From the NCBI RefSeq assembly GCF_039522585.1, contig NZ_BAAADR010000002.1: DNA of 64,000 bases; one strand, written 5' to 3'. The stretch's first letter is position 1, and every line of letters starts with the position of its first letter. Source of the DNA: Bisbaumannia salifodinae. GTDB lineage: Bacteria > Pseudomonadota > Gammaproteobacteria > Pseudomonadales > Halomonadaceae. Below the pieces are notes generated by a model that saw only the letters and a program-made list of their open reading frames with translations, was not told the DNA's origin and did not search any database. This document shows, piece by piece, positions 49,545 through 59,292 of the stretch. A program made the position numbers and the translations under genes.

Positions 49545-50968
49545 CCGAGAATCGCTACCCCGACTTCGGCGTCCTGCTGGTGGACGACGAGCCCTCCTAC
49601 CTGCGTGGCCTGAGCATCGCCCTGGAACGCGCCGGCATCACCCATCTGCAGCGCTGCGAGGACCCGCGCCGGGTCATGGAGATCCTGGCCCGGGAGCCGA
49701 TCGGCCTGGTGACCCTCGACCTGACCATGCCCCACCTCTCCGGGGAGGAACTGCTGGCACGGATCGTCGAGGAGCACCCGGACGTCGGGGTCATCGTCAT
49801 CAGCGGCATGAACCAGGTGGAGACCGCCGTCGACTGCATCAAGAACGGCGCCTTCGACTACTTCGTCAAGACCGACGAGCAGCGCCGCCTGATCGAGGGC
49901 ATCAAGCGCGCCATTCGCCTCCAGGAGCTGAAGCTCGAGAACCAGGCGCTACGCCAGCGCTTCCTCGACGATACCCTGGAGCATCCCGAGGCCTTCGCAC
50001 CGATCATCACCGCCGACAAGGGCATGCGCGCGGTCTTCCAGTACCTGGAGTCGGTGGCGCCGAGCCGCCAGCCGCTGCTGATCTGCGGCGAGAGCGGCGT
50101 CGGCAAGGAGCTGGTGGCCCGCGCCGTGCATCGCCTCAGCGGCCGCCCCGGTCCGCTGGTCAGCGTCAATGTGGCGGGGCTCGACGACAACGTCTTCGCC
50201 GACACCCTGTTCGGCCACCAGCGCGGCGCCTTCACCGGCGCCGACCAGGCCCGCGCCGGCATGATCGAGCAGGCCGCCGAGGGCACCCTCTTCCTCGACG
50301 AGATCGGCGACCTCAGCCTGGCCTCCCAGGTGAAGCTGCTGCGGCTGCTCCAGGAGGGCGAGTACTATCCGCTGGGCAGCGACCGTCCCAAGCGCCTGAA
50401 CGCCCGCATCGTGGTGGCCACCCACCGCGACCTGCACGCCAAGCAGCAGGCCGGCGACTTCCGCAAGGACCTCTACTACCGGCTGCGCACCCACCAGGTG
50501 CTGATTCCTCCCCTGCGGCGGCGCAAGCCGGACCTGCCCCTGCTGCTCGATCACTTCCTGGCCGAGGCCGCCGAGGAGCTGGGCAAGTCGGTGCCGAGCT
50601 ATCCACCGGAACTGCCGGTGCTGCTGGCCAACTACGACTTCCCCGGCAATGTCCGCGAACTGCGCGCCATGGCCTTCGACGCCATGAGCCTGCACCGCAG
50701 CCGCATGCTCTCCATGGAGGTGTTCAAGCGTGCCATCCGGCCGGCCTCGGAAGAGACGGCGGCGGCCCCTATGGCCCTGGAGCGCCCCGTCTTCGCCCCC
50801 GATGAAGCGCTGCCCACCCTGCATGAGGTGGCCGACCTGCTGGTGACGGAGGCAATGCGCCGCGCCGAGGGCAACCAGTCCCTCGCCGCGCGCCTGCTGG
50901 GCATCTCCCAGCCGGCGCTGAGCAAGCGACTCAAGCGGCGCCGCCAGGGCGATGGCGACCCCCTATAA
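49541..50968 (+). CDS. NtrC-type sigma-54 response regulator
   Basis: A 475-residue regulator. The receiver domain (1-125) has LLVDDEP and the phospho-acceptor Asp in LVTLDLTMP. The AAA+ domain has Walker A GESGVGKE, the sigma-54 loop GAFTGA and FLDEIGDLSLASQVKLLRLL. The C-terminal Fis-type helix-turn-helix reads NQSLAARLLGISQPALSKRL. With the kinase encoded just upstream it forms a two-component pair. The next intergenic region has a sigma-54 promoter and repeated palindromes, almost certainly its target sites. Confidence 0.94.
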   Translation: MTENRYPDFGVLLVDDEPSYLRGLSIALERAGITHLQRCEDPRRVMEILAREPIGLVTLDLTMPHLSGEELLARIVEEHPDVGVIVISGMNQVETAVDCIKNGAFDYFVKTDEQRRLIEGIKRAIRLQELKLENQALRQRFLDDTLEHPEAFAPIITADKGMRAVFQYLESVAPSRQPLLICGESGVGKELVARAVHRLSGRPGPLVSVNVAGLDDNVFADTLFGHQRGAFTGADQARAGMIEQAAEGTLFLDEIGDLSLASQVKLLRLLQEGEYYPLGSDRPKRLNARIVVATHRDLHAKQQAGDFRKDLYYRLRTHQVLIPPLRRRKPDLPLLLDHFLAEAAEELGKSVPSYPPELPVLLANYDFPGNVRELRAMAFDAMSLHRSRMLSMEVFKRAIRPASEETAAAPMALERPVFAPDEALPTLHEVADLLVTEAMRRAEGNQSLAARLLGISQPALSKRLKRRRQGDGDPL

Positions 50969-50979
50969 CCCCCGGCCAC

Positions 50980-50997
50980 TTATAACCTGGGTTATAA
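50980..50997. promoter_or_regulatory. enhancer site (UAS) for the NtrC-type regulator
   Basis: TTATAACC-TG-GGTTATAA is a perfect 18-bp palindrome. Related half-sites lie at about 50964 (TATAACC), 51058 (GGGTTATACC) and 51122 (GGTTATAA). It is about 160 bp upstream of a sigma-54 promoter, the usual enhancer distance. Confidence 0.75.
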
Positions 50998-51143
50998 CTC
51001 CTTTAAGCGCTTTATTTTCAGATAGTTGCAGAAACTCCCGGCACTACCCAGGACGTCGGGTTATACCCCTTCCCCCGCCTCCCCGTCCCGCCAGACCATC
51101 AAAAATACTTTTTAATACAGAAGGTTATAAACAGTTCGGCGAC

Positions 51144-51160
51144 TTGGCACGCGACTTGCT
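51144..51160 (+). promoter_or_regulatory. sigma-54 promoter (-24/-12)
   Basis: TTGGCACGCGACTTGCT matches the sigma-54 consensus TGGCAC-N5-TTGCW at every defined base. Transcription would start near 51171, about 130 bp before the symporter ATG. The 332-bp region 50969-51300 otherwise holds the GGTTATAA repeats and no gene. Confidence 0.9.
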
Positions 51161-51300
51161 GATAACAGGATGGCTTCCTCGACGAAGCCCTGACATTCCG
51201 AGCAAGAGGTTCGACCCACCATGCCAATAACAACGTCCCCGATCGCCCGGCCGGCGATCGCCTGCCCGACGCCCCTCACCCTCATCGCCGGAGGTGCCCC

Positions 51301-52761
<1,461 letters not shown>

Positions 52762-52770
52762 TCGGTAACG

Positions 52771-52796
52771 AGGGGCCCGGCGCCCGCCGGGCCCTC
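52771..52796 (+). other. hairpin between symporter and glutaminase genes
   Basis: AGGGGCCCGGCG-CCC-GCCGGGCCCT stem followed by CTCTTCTTCG. It may partly end transcription after the symporter or stabilise its mRNA. Confidence 0.55.
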
Positions 52797-52819
52797 TCTT
52801 CTTCGAGGACACCCTCTCC

Positions 52820-53809
52820 ATGAATGCCACTCTCTCCGCGTCGAGGCCCCGCCCCGGCGCGTCGTCGTCCCTGCAGGCCTGGGTGGAATCCATCGAACGC
52901 CGGGCTCGCAGCCGGCTCGGCGGCGGCCGGGTCGCCGACTATATTCCGGCCCTGGCCACCCAGCCTGCCGATCGCCTGGGCATCGCCCTGTGCACCCGGG
53001 ACGGCGACCTCTATACCGCCGGCGATGCCGAGGAGCCCTTCTCGATCCAGAGCCTCTCCAAGGTGCTGCTGCTGAGCCTGGCCCTGCGCAGCCATGGGGA
53101 TGCGCTCTGGCAGCGCGTCGGGCTCAATCCCTCGGGCATGCCCTTCAACTCCCTGATGCAGCTGGAGAGCGAGCGGGGCAAACCGCGCAACCCCTTTATC
53201 AATGCCGGCGCCATCGTGGTCACCGATCACCTGGTCAGTGCCTATGCCACCCCGGTGAAGCACCTCCAGGACATCGCCCGGCATCTCTCCGGCAATCCCG
53301 CGGTGCGGATCGACCGGGAGGTCCTCGCCTCCGAATGGCAGCACCGCGCCCGCAACGCCGCCGCGGCCTACCTGATGAAGGCCTTCGGCAACCTGAACAA
53401 TGAGGTGGATGCGGTGCTGGAGACCTATTTCGCCGGCTGCGCCCTGCGCATGAGCTGCCGCGATCTCGCCATCGCCTTCAATTACCTCGCCGCGGACGGC
53501 GTGACACAGGCCGGCGGCCAGCCCTTTATCCCGCCCGCCATGGCCCAGCGCATCAATGCCCTGATGTTTACCTCGGGCATGTATGACGCCGCCGGCGACT
53601 TCGCCTACCGGGTGGGCCTGCCGGCCAAGAGCGGCGTCGGCGGCGGCATCGTCGCCATCGTCCCCGGCGAGCTGTCGATCTGCGTCTGGTCACCGGCCCT
53701 CGATACCAGCGGCAATTCGGTGGCGGGCCAATATGCCCTGGAGCTGATCGCGGAGGGGCTGAGTCACCTCCGCCGGGGCACCCCCGGAGCCGCGGTTCGG
53801 ACGTCCTGA
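52820..53809 (+). CDS. glsA: glutaminase A
   Basis: A 329-residue serine-dependent glutaminase converting glutamine to glutamate and ammonia. The Ser-x-x-Lys catalytic pair is in FSIQSLSKVLLLSLAL (near residue 76). Other family segments are GMPFNSLMQLE, GKPRNPFINAGAIV, ETYFAGCALRMSCRDLA and AKSGVGGGIVAIVPG. With the adjacent symporter it forms an uptake-and-deamidation unit under the NtrC-type system. Start follows GAGGACACCCTCTCC. A yicC-derived fragment begins at its stop codon. Confidence 0.94.
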   Translation: MNATLSASRPRPGASSSLQAWVESIERRARSRLGGGRVADYIPALATQPADRLGIALCTRDGDLYTAGDAEEPFSIQSLSKVLLLSLALRSHGDALWQRVGLNPSGMPFNSLMQLESERGKPRNPFINAGAIVVTDHLVSAYATPVKHLQDIARHLSGNPAVRIDREVLASEWQHRARNAAAAYLMKAFGNLNNEVDAVLETYFAGCALRMSCRDLAIAFNYLAADGVTQAGGQPFIPPAMAQRINALMFTSGMYDAAGDFAYRVGLPAKSGVGGGIVAIVPGELSICVWSPALDTSGNSVAGQYALELIAEGLSHLRRGTPGAAVRTS

Positions 53810-53868
53810 TCGCCGGTCGCGCCCGGGAGGGCGCCAAGCTGGCCGAGCCGATCCAGAGTACCGAGTAG
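53805..53868 (+). pseudogene. yicC-derived fragment
   Basis: CCTGATCGCCGGTCGCGCCC and the next 30 bases match yicC 47369-47418 at about 46 of 50 positions. They are joined to CAGAGTACCGAGTAG, which resembles the yicC 3' end (CAGAACATCGAGTGA). The translated scrap reads RAREGAKLAEPIQSTE. An internally deleted duplicate placed at the glsA stop codon is the simplest reading. Confidence 0.7.
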
Positions 53869-53890
53869 CCATCGGGCGAGGCTTGAGTGA

Positions 53891-54694
53891 TCAGGCCGAA
53901 CGGGCGAGATAATCGATAAACAGGCGAAACAGTTCGGATTGGCTGGATATCGCAAGCTTCTGGTAGATATTGTGTTTGTGCACACGAACGGTGCCTTCCG
54001 ATATCTTCATTTGCTCGGCGATGGCGCCATTGCTATGCCCCTGAAGGATGAACTTCGTCACGAATCGCTGCGTTTCCGTGAGCTGGCCGGGCAGGATGTC
54101 GAGGAAGGCATCCTCGATCAGCTCCTCTCTCTGCCTGGAAGAGCGGCAGTACGATTCGAGCCGGAGGTGGAAGTGCGACTCGAGGGCGGCGCTCAGGATC
54201 GGTGCCCAGGCCTCCAGCGATCGCATCTCCCCCACCTCGAACGCCCCCCGTTCCAGGCTGCGCATCAGCGAGTAGACCAGCGCCACCCTGGGCTTCAGCG
54301 GCACGATAAAGCCGATCTCCTCGATACGCGTGCCATGGATGGACGACACGCAGGGGTGTGAATCCGCGGAAATCGCGAACCCCGAGGAGAAGAAGCTATC
54401 CGGCGCCAGGTCCGTCATGCGCCAGAGGCCGCCGGGGTGATCGTTCATGCAGGCCACATAGAAAGGGTCGAGCAGATAGCCCCCTCGTGCGTAGGCACTC
54501 AGGGTCGGGCTCGGCACCAAGTCGTTGTAGCCGTTATGCACCAGCAGCGGAGCGACGTTGAACTGGAACAGGTAGAGGCAGCTCATGTCGAACTCCACGC
54601 GCTGCCTCAACACCGCATCCAGCCTGGCCCCCAGGCACTCCGTCCCTATCGCTCCGATGATGTCGGCGGCATGTCGCGAATCACGGATTTTCAT
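53891..54694 (-). CDS. LuxR-type helix-turn-helix regulator
   Basis: A 267-residue regulator. The N-terminal ~190 residues form an unassigned sensor domain with aromatic and Cys residues (FDMSCLYLFQFN). The C-terminal LuxR/GerE domain reads LTETQRFVTKFILQGHSNGAIAEQMK, with ISEGTVRVHKHNIYQKL as recognition helix. No receiver domain is present, so a small molecule or protein partner is the likely signal. It is the last gene downstream of an SDR and an EutH gene and probably controls them. Base composition is less GC-rich than the flanks by eye. Confidence 0.82.
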   Translation of the reverse strand: MKIRDSRHAADIIGAIGTECLGARLDAVLRQRVEFDMSCLYLFQFNVAPLLVHNGYNDLVPSPTLSAYARGGYLLDPFYVACMNDHPGGLWRMTDLAPDSFFSSGFAISADSHPCVSSIHGTRIEEIGFIVPLKPRVALVYSLMRSLERGAFEVGEMRSLEAWAPILSAALESHFHLRLESYCRSSRQREELIEDAFLDILPGQLTETQRFVTKFILQGHSNGAIAEQMKISEGTVRVHKHNIYQKLAISSQSELFRLFIDYLARSA

Positions 54695-54872
54695 GTCGGC
54701 TCTTGTTCGTGGCGGCCCCCGAAGAGCGGCCCGCTCGACGGCTGGCAGCACACCGGCTGCCTGGCCCCGACTATCGCCATTCCGAAGCCGGCACGCAACC
54801 AAGGGCCCTCCGCTAAACGGCAAGACCCGGAGGCCCAAGGCCCCCGGATTCCGTGCAAGAGCCCCGCTCCGG

Positions 54873-56105
54873 TCAGGACATTCTGGCGGCGGGCAGCCCT
54901 TCCGGCGCCTGCTTGTCCTGATCCTCCATGGCAAGCGCCCGGGGCACGGCCAGCCATAGGGCCAGCGCCATGCCAATCACTCCGCCCAGCAGCTTGCCGG
55001 CCACCATGGGCAGGATGATCGAAGGCTGGAAGTTGGCGGAATAGGCCAGGTGGTCACCGAAAGTAAAGGCCGCGCTGACCGCAAAGGCGATCACCAGCAC
55101 CTTGTCCTTGGCCGGCATTTCGGCCACCAGTCGGAACATGGCAAGCACATTGGCGGATGCGGCCAGGATACCCGCCGCACCGACGGGCGAGAGACCGACG
55201 CTTCCGGCCACCTTCTCGATCGGCTTCGACAGGAAGCGCTTGATCAGATAGACCATCGGGAAGGCACCGCACAACATGATGCCCACGTAGCCCGCGATCT
55301 CCAGGGCCCGGAACTGATCCTCGGCATCCGCGATGATCGGATCGAACCCCCAGCTACCGAACGTCGAGCTGAAGAAGCCGGTGAAATACTCGACGATCGA
55401 GGCCACCAATATCAGGGTGACGGAGGCATACATGAGCCGTCCCAGGGCGAGGAACAAGCTGACCATCAGGTTGGGCAGGAATCGCAGGGCGGCGGCCAGG
55501 ACGGCACAGAACAGGATCAGGGGCAGAATGTTGTGCAGGATCACCGGCAGACTCAGGTCCACTACCTGGGAAGCCGCCCCCGTGGTAGCGATATCGGGCC
55601 GGATGCCGATCCCCATGGCCTCGATAAACAGGGCGATGAGCGCGATGCTGATCGGCACGCTGAGCAGGCCGGCCATGATGCCTAGCGCCATGTACTTGTG
55701 ATCCGCCTTGTGCAGCATGGCCAGGCCGACGGGGATCACGAAGATGATCGTCGAGCCGGACTGGAAGCCAGTAATCAGCGCAATGATCCAGCCTTCCGGG
55801 CTCAACGCCAGTGCCTGGGCGAGCTGATATCCCCCCAGGTCCGAGGCGATAAGGGCCGTACCGGCGATGCCGGGGTCCGCGCCGATGGCGGCGAACAAGG
55901 GGCCCACCCAGTAGCCGATGAAGTTGGAAATGAAAGGGATGGCGGCCATGATGCCGGCGACGGGAATGAAGATAGGGCCGATACTGTGGATACCGGCATT
56001 AAACTCCTGACCCAGTTCGGAGTCCGGATTGTAGATCGACGCCACGGCGCCAACGATCGCACACATCATAATGATGTAAATAACGACAGTGCCTATGTGT
56101 TCCAT
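54873..56105 (-). CDS. eutH: EutH-family ethanolamine permease
   Basis: A 410-residue inner-membrane protein with about 10-11 helices. Segments typical of EutH are PDSELGQEFNAGIHSIGPI, ALIASDLGGYQLAQALAL, GSTIIFVIPVGLAMLHKADH and FAVSAAFTFGDHLAYSANFQ. EutH lets ethanolamine enter at low pH. No ethanolamine ammonia-lyase or microcompartment gene is near; instead an SDR gene lies upstream. The cargo may be ethanolamine or another amino alcohol. The start follows GCGGAGACAGTTA. Confidence 0.82.
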   Translation of the reverse strand: MEHIGTVVIYIIMMCAIVGAVASIYNPDSELGQEFNAGIHSIGPIFIPVAGIMAAIPFISNFIGYWVGPLFAAIGADPGIAGTALIASDLGGYQLAQALALSPEGWIIALITGFQSGSTIIFVIPVGLAMLHKADHKYMALGIMAGLLSVPISIALIALFIEAMGIGIRPDIATTGAASQVVDLSLPVILHNILPLILFCAVLAAALRFLPNLMVSLFLALGRLMYASVTLILVASIVEYFTGFFSSTFGSWGFDPIIADAEDQFRALEIAGYVGIMLCGAFPMVYLIKRFLSKPIEKVAGSVGLSPVGAAGILAASANVLAMFRLVAEMPAKDKVLVIAFAVSAAFTFGDHLAYSANFQPSIILPMVAGKLLGGVIGMALALWLAVPRALAMEDQDKQAPEGLPAARMS

Positions 56106-56211
56106 TAACTGTCTCCGCTGGTTATTAGGATTATCAGCGCTGTAATCACACTGGCCCGGGCCATGCCCACCTCGGTGTGGCCTGTCACGGCCCGAGCGCT
56201 ACGCTCCGGCC

Positions 56212-56976
56212 TCAGAGGGCGGTATAGCCATTGTCCACGAACAGGTGGGTACCGTTGACGAAGCTGGCGTCATCACTGGCCAGGAACAGGGCCGCCGACG
56301 CGACTTCCGAGGGATCACACAGGCGGCCCTGCATGCTCTTCATCGCTTCCTCGGAGACATCCACGCCGTGCTTCTGCAACAGGTCGATTTCCCGGTGGCC
56401 ATGGTCGGTGCCGATGAAACCGGGGCAGATGGCGTTGCTGCGGATGCCCCGATCGCGGTACTCGACCGAAATGGCACGGGCGAACATGTGGCAGGCGCCC
56501 TTGGTCGTGCAGTAGAGCACCTCCATCGGGGTCCCGACGACGCCAGAGATGGAGGAGGTGCAGATGATGCTGCCGCCGCCCGCGGCGATCATACCCGGCA
56601 GGACGGCCTGGGTGGTCAGGAACATCCCCTTGACGTTGATGTTCATCAGGCGGTCCCAGTCGGCTTCCCGAGTCTCCAGGAAGGGGCCGGCGGCGATGGT
56701 GCCGGCATGGTTCATCAACACGGTGATGGCGCCGAAATGCGCTTCGGCCCGAGCGACCGCCTGGTTGACCTGCTCGGCATTGGAGACATCGGCCGGCACG
56801 AAGCAGGCCGCGCCCCCCGCATCATTGATGCCGGCGGCGACATGCTCTCCGTCGCTGGTCGGCAGATCGAGAATGGCGACCCTGGCCCCTTCCCGCGCAA
56901 AGAGTTCGGCGGCGGCCCGGCCGCAGCCTCCCGCACCGCCGGTGATCAAGGCGACCTTGTTCGTCAGGCGTCCCAT
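56212..56976 (-). CDS. short-chain dehydrogenase/reductase
   Basis: A 254-residue classical SDR. The cofactor motif is TGGAGGCGRAAAELFAREG (residues 13-31) followed by an acidic residue (LDLP), favouring NAD. NHAG replaces NNAG, the catalytic Ser is in CTSSISG and the pair YxxxK is YCTTK. The C-terminal FVNGTHLFVDNGYTAL is standard. It is first in an operon with EutH and the LuxR regulator, so it may oxidise the alcohol or amino alcohol imported by EutH. Substrate unknown. Confidence 0.85.
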   Translation of the reverse strand: MGRLTNKVALITGGAGGCGRAAAELFAREGARVAILDLPTSDGEHVAAGINDAGGAACFVPADVSNAEQVNQAVARAEAHFGAITVLMNHAGTIAAGPFLETREADWDRLMNINVKGMFLTTQAVLPGMIAAGGGSIICTSSISGVVGTPMEVLYCTTKGACHMFARAISVEYRDRGIRSNAICPGFIGTDHGHREIDLLQKHGVDVSEEAMKSMQGRLCDPSEVASAALFLASDDASFVNGTHLFVDNGYTAL

Positions 56977-57061
56977 GGCTTCCTCGCGATTGCTGGTTGT
57001 TGTTGGGTTCGGGAGTGCCCGAACGCCATGCCAAACTATTTCGCGGCCACGGGGCTGTCCA

Positions 57062-57077
57062 TATACGAGAATGTATA
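57062..57077. promoter_or_regulatory. inverted repeat in the SDR promoter region
   Basis: TATAC-GAGAAT-GTATA lies 86-101 bp upstream of the SDR start in an AT-rich pocket. The 5-6-5 symmetry suits a LuxR-type dimer; the regulator encoded two genes downstream is the obvious candidate. Confidence 0.45.
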
Positions 57078-57175
57078 GTGCCGGGCGCCCGTCCGGCGTG
57101 CTTGGCCTGCCGCCCCCGGCAGAAACGTTTCGCCTCCTAACAGCCTTTGCCTTATACTTTCGTATTATTACTACA

Positions 57176-57199
57176 CGACCCCGGCCCCCGCCGGGGTCG
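57176..57199 (+). terminator. hairpin with T-run in the MFS leader (possible attenuator)
   Basis: CGACCCCGGC-CCCC-GCCGGGGTCG is followed by CTCGCTTTTCT, only 20 bp before the MFS start codon and overlapping its ribosome-binding region. It could end incoming transcription or attenuate the MFS gene. Confidence 0.55.
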
Positions 57200-57219
57200 C
57201 TCGCTTTTCTGGAGGCCCC

Positions 57220-58422
57220 ATGACGTCACCTTCCCCTTCCGGCGCCACGGCGCGCAGTCCCCGACTGGCCGAGTTCGCCCTGGCGCTGGGCGGCTTCGGT
57301 ATCGGTACCAGCGAGTTCGTGATCATGGGCCTGATGCCGCGGGTCGCCGCCGACCTGCAGGTGGCCACCGCCGACGTGGGCTATGCCATCTCCAGTTATG
57401 CCCTGGGCGTGGTGGTCGGCGCCCCGCTGATCGCCGCCCTGGCCGCCCGGGTGCCGCGTCGCCTGCTGCTGATCCTGCTGATGCTGGTGTTCGCCGTCGG
57501 CAATATCGCCAGCGCCCTGGCCACCGCCTTCTGGCCCTTCGTCGGCCTGCGCTTCCTGGCCGGCCTGCCCCATGGCGCCTACTTCGGCGTTGCCGCCCTG
57601 GTGGCCGCGGCGGCGGTGCCCATCGACCAGCGCGCCCGGGCCATCGCCCGGGTGATGCTGGGGCTGACCGGGGCCATCGTGGTGGGCGCGCCCCTGGCCA
57701 CCTGGGCCGGCCAGTGGCTGGGCTGGCCCAGCGCCTTTATCGGCGTCGGCGGGATCGCCCTGACCACCGCGCTGCTGATTCGCCTCTGGGTCCCGTCCCA
57801 GCCCCGTGACGCCCAGGCCAGTCCACGCCGCGAGCTCGGCGCCCTGGTCAAGCGGCAAGTGCTGGTCACCCTGGGCATCGCCAGTATCGGCTTCGGCGGC
57901 ATGTTCGCGGTGTTCAGCTATGTGGTGCCGACCCTGGCCAGCCAGGCCGGCATGCGCGAATCGGTGGGCCCCTGGGCGCTGGCGATCTTCGGCATCGGCG
58001 GCATCCTCGGCAACCTGGTCGGCGCCCGGCTCGCCGACCGCCACCTGATGAAGGCGATTCCGCGCATCCTGGTGTGGTGTCTCCTGGTGCAGGGGGGCTT
58101 CTATTTCGCCGCCAACCATCTGGTCACCGGGCTGCTGTTCGTCGGCCTGGTGGGCACCAGCATGGCCCTGGGGCCGGCGCTGCAGACCCGGCTGATGGAC
58201 GTGGCCGGCGACGCCCAGACCATGGCCGCCTCGATGAACCACGCCGCCTTCAACTGCGCCAATGCCCTGGGCGCCTGGCTGGCCGCGGTGACCATCAAGG
58301 CCGGCGCGGTGTGGTCCGCCTCCGGGCTGGTGGGGGCCGGCCTGGCCGCCGGTGGCCTGGGGGTCTTCCTGGCCGGCCAGTACCTGGAACGCCGCCGGCC
58401 CGCACGGCCGCTGGCGAGCTGA
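57220..58422 (+). CDS. MFS exporter, DHA1 family (AraJ/YdhP-like)
   Basis: A 400-residue transporter with 12 predicted helices. The first helix FALALGGFGIGTSEFVIMGLMP (typical start of AraJ/YdhP/NepI-type carriers) is followed by GYAISSYALGVVVGAP and the motif-A-like AARVPRRLLLI. Motif C-like glycines occur in helix 5 (GLTGAIVVGAP). Such carriers export sugars, arabinosides or drugs; the cargo is unknown. RBS is CTGGAGGCCCC. Its 3' end seeds a 54-bp tandem array. Confidence 0.85.
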   Translation: MTSPSPSGATARSPRLAEFALALGGFGIGTSEFVIMGLMPRVAADLQVATADVGYAISSYALGVVVGAPLIAALAARVPRRLLLILLMLVFAVGNIASALATAFWPFVGLRFLAGLPHGAYFGVAALVAAAAVPIDQRARAIARVMLGLTGAIVVGAPLATWAGQWLGWPSAFIGVGGIALTTALLIRLWVPSQPRDAQASPRRELGALVKRQVLVTLGIASIGFGGMFAVFSYVVPTLASQAGMRESVGPWALAIFGIGGILGNLVGARLADRHLMKAIPRILVWCLLVQGGFYFAANHLVTGLLFVGLVGTSMALGPALQTRLMDVAGDAQTMAASMNHAAFNCANALGAWLAAVTIKAGAVWSASGLVGAGLAAGGLGVFLAGQYLERRRPARPLAS

Positions 58423-58674
58423 GCGTGACTCCCGGTAAGCCGCGCCCAACGCCGGACGCGGCCGCTCGCAGACTGAGCCTTACTCGCGGGGCGCCGCACC
58501 CAACGCCAGACGCGGCCGCTCGCAGACTGAGCCTTACTCGCGGGGCGCCGCACCCAACGCCAGACGCGGCCGCTCGCAGACTGAGCCTTACTCGCGGGGC
58601 GCCGCACCCAACGCCAGACGCGGCCGCTGGCGACCTGAGCCTTACTCCCGGGGCGCCGCACCCAACGCCAGGCG
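58405..58674. repeat. tandem array, exact 54-bp period, 5 copies
   Basis: CGGCCGCT recurs at 58405, 58459, 58513, 58567 and 58621, always 54 bp apart. The three inner copies are nearly identical and the outer two diverged. The first copy contains the end of the MFS gene with its TGA. The last copy contains the end of the convergent phosphatidyltransferase gene. Since 54 is a multiple of 3, each copy carries the same TGA in the MFS frame. Confidence 0.95.
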
Positions 58675-59292
58675 CAGCCGCCGCCCACGCCGCCAGGCGG
58701 TGATCAGGCTGCCCAGGGCGATCACCCAGAGGGCCACGATCAAGAGGCCATCGCGGCCCTCCCATAGCGGCGCGGCCAGGGTCAGCAGGGTCGCCCCGGT
58801 GAGCAGTGCCATGCGCTGCGGCTTGGCCATGGGGCCGGAGAAGTCGGCGGGTCGACCACAGGCCTGGCCGAAGGCCCGCACATAGGCGGTCAGCATGGCC
58901 ATGGCCGCCGCCGCCCAGCCCAGCGCGGGGGCGCCGACGGCATAGCCGACGGCGACCAGGATCAGGGTATCCGAGACCCGGTCCGGCACCTCGTTCCAGA
59001 AGACGCCCTCGGCGGACGCCTTGCCGGATTCGATGGCCAGCATGCCGTCGAACAGATTGCACAGCAGGCGCCCCTGGCAGCCCAGGATCGCCACCACCAG
59101 CCACAGGCCCCGCGCCACGCCGTCGCCCTGACCGGCCAGCAGGTAGGCCCCGGCGGCCAGGGCCGCGGCCAGCATGCTGAGCTGCGAGACCCTGTCGGGG
59201 GTCAGGGAGGTCGCCGCCAGCCGGCGCGTTACCGCTTGGGCCCAGCCGCTGTCGCGGCTGGCCAGGGGGCGTCGGTCACCGCTCGTCGCCAT
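58642..59292 (-). CDS. CDP-alcohol phosphatidyltransferase family protein (YnbA-like)
   Basis: A 216-residue inner-membrane protein with about five to six helices. The active-site motif reads NLFDGMLAIESGKASAEG, then VPDRVSD, matching D-G-x2-A-x-G...D-x3-D with Arg replaced by Ile after the Ala. Enzymes of this family swap CMP of a CDP-lipid for an alcohol. It is last in a four-gene set with a CdsA-like and a PlsC-like enzyme, as in E. coli ynbA-ynbB. Start follows GGAGGACACGAC. Its C-terminal codons lie in the 54-bp repeat. Confidence 0.8.
   Translation of the reverse strand: MATSGDRRPLASRDSGWAQAVTRRLAATSLTPDRVSQLSMLAAALAAGAYLLAGQGDGVARGLWLVVAILGCQGRLLCNLFDGMLAIESGKASAEGVFWNEVPDRVSDTLILVAVGYAVGAPALGWAAAAMAMLTAYVRAFGQACGRPADFSGPMAKPQRMALLTGATLLTLAAPLWEGRDGLLIVALWVIALGSLITAWRRGRRLRLALGAAPRE

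Noticed and set aside
58074..58703. Open frame with the repeat LSLTRGAPHPTPDAAARR
   Set aside because: It arises from the 54-bp array being a multiple of 3 and has no start signal; it overlaps the MFS gene in another frame.
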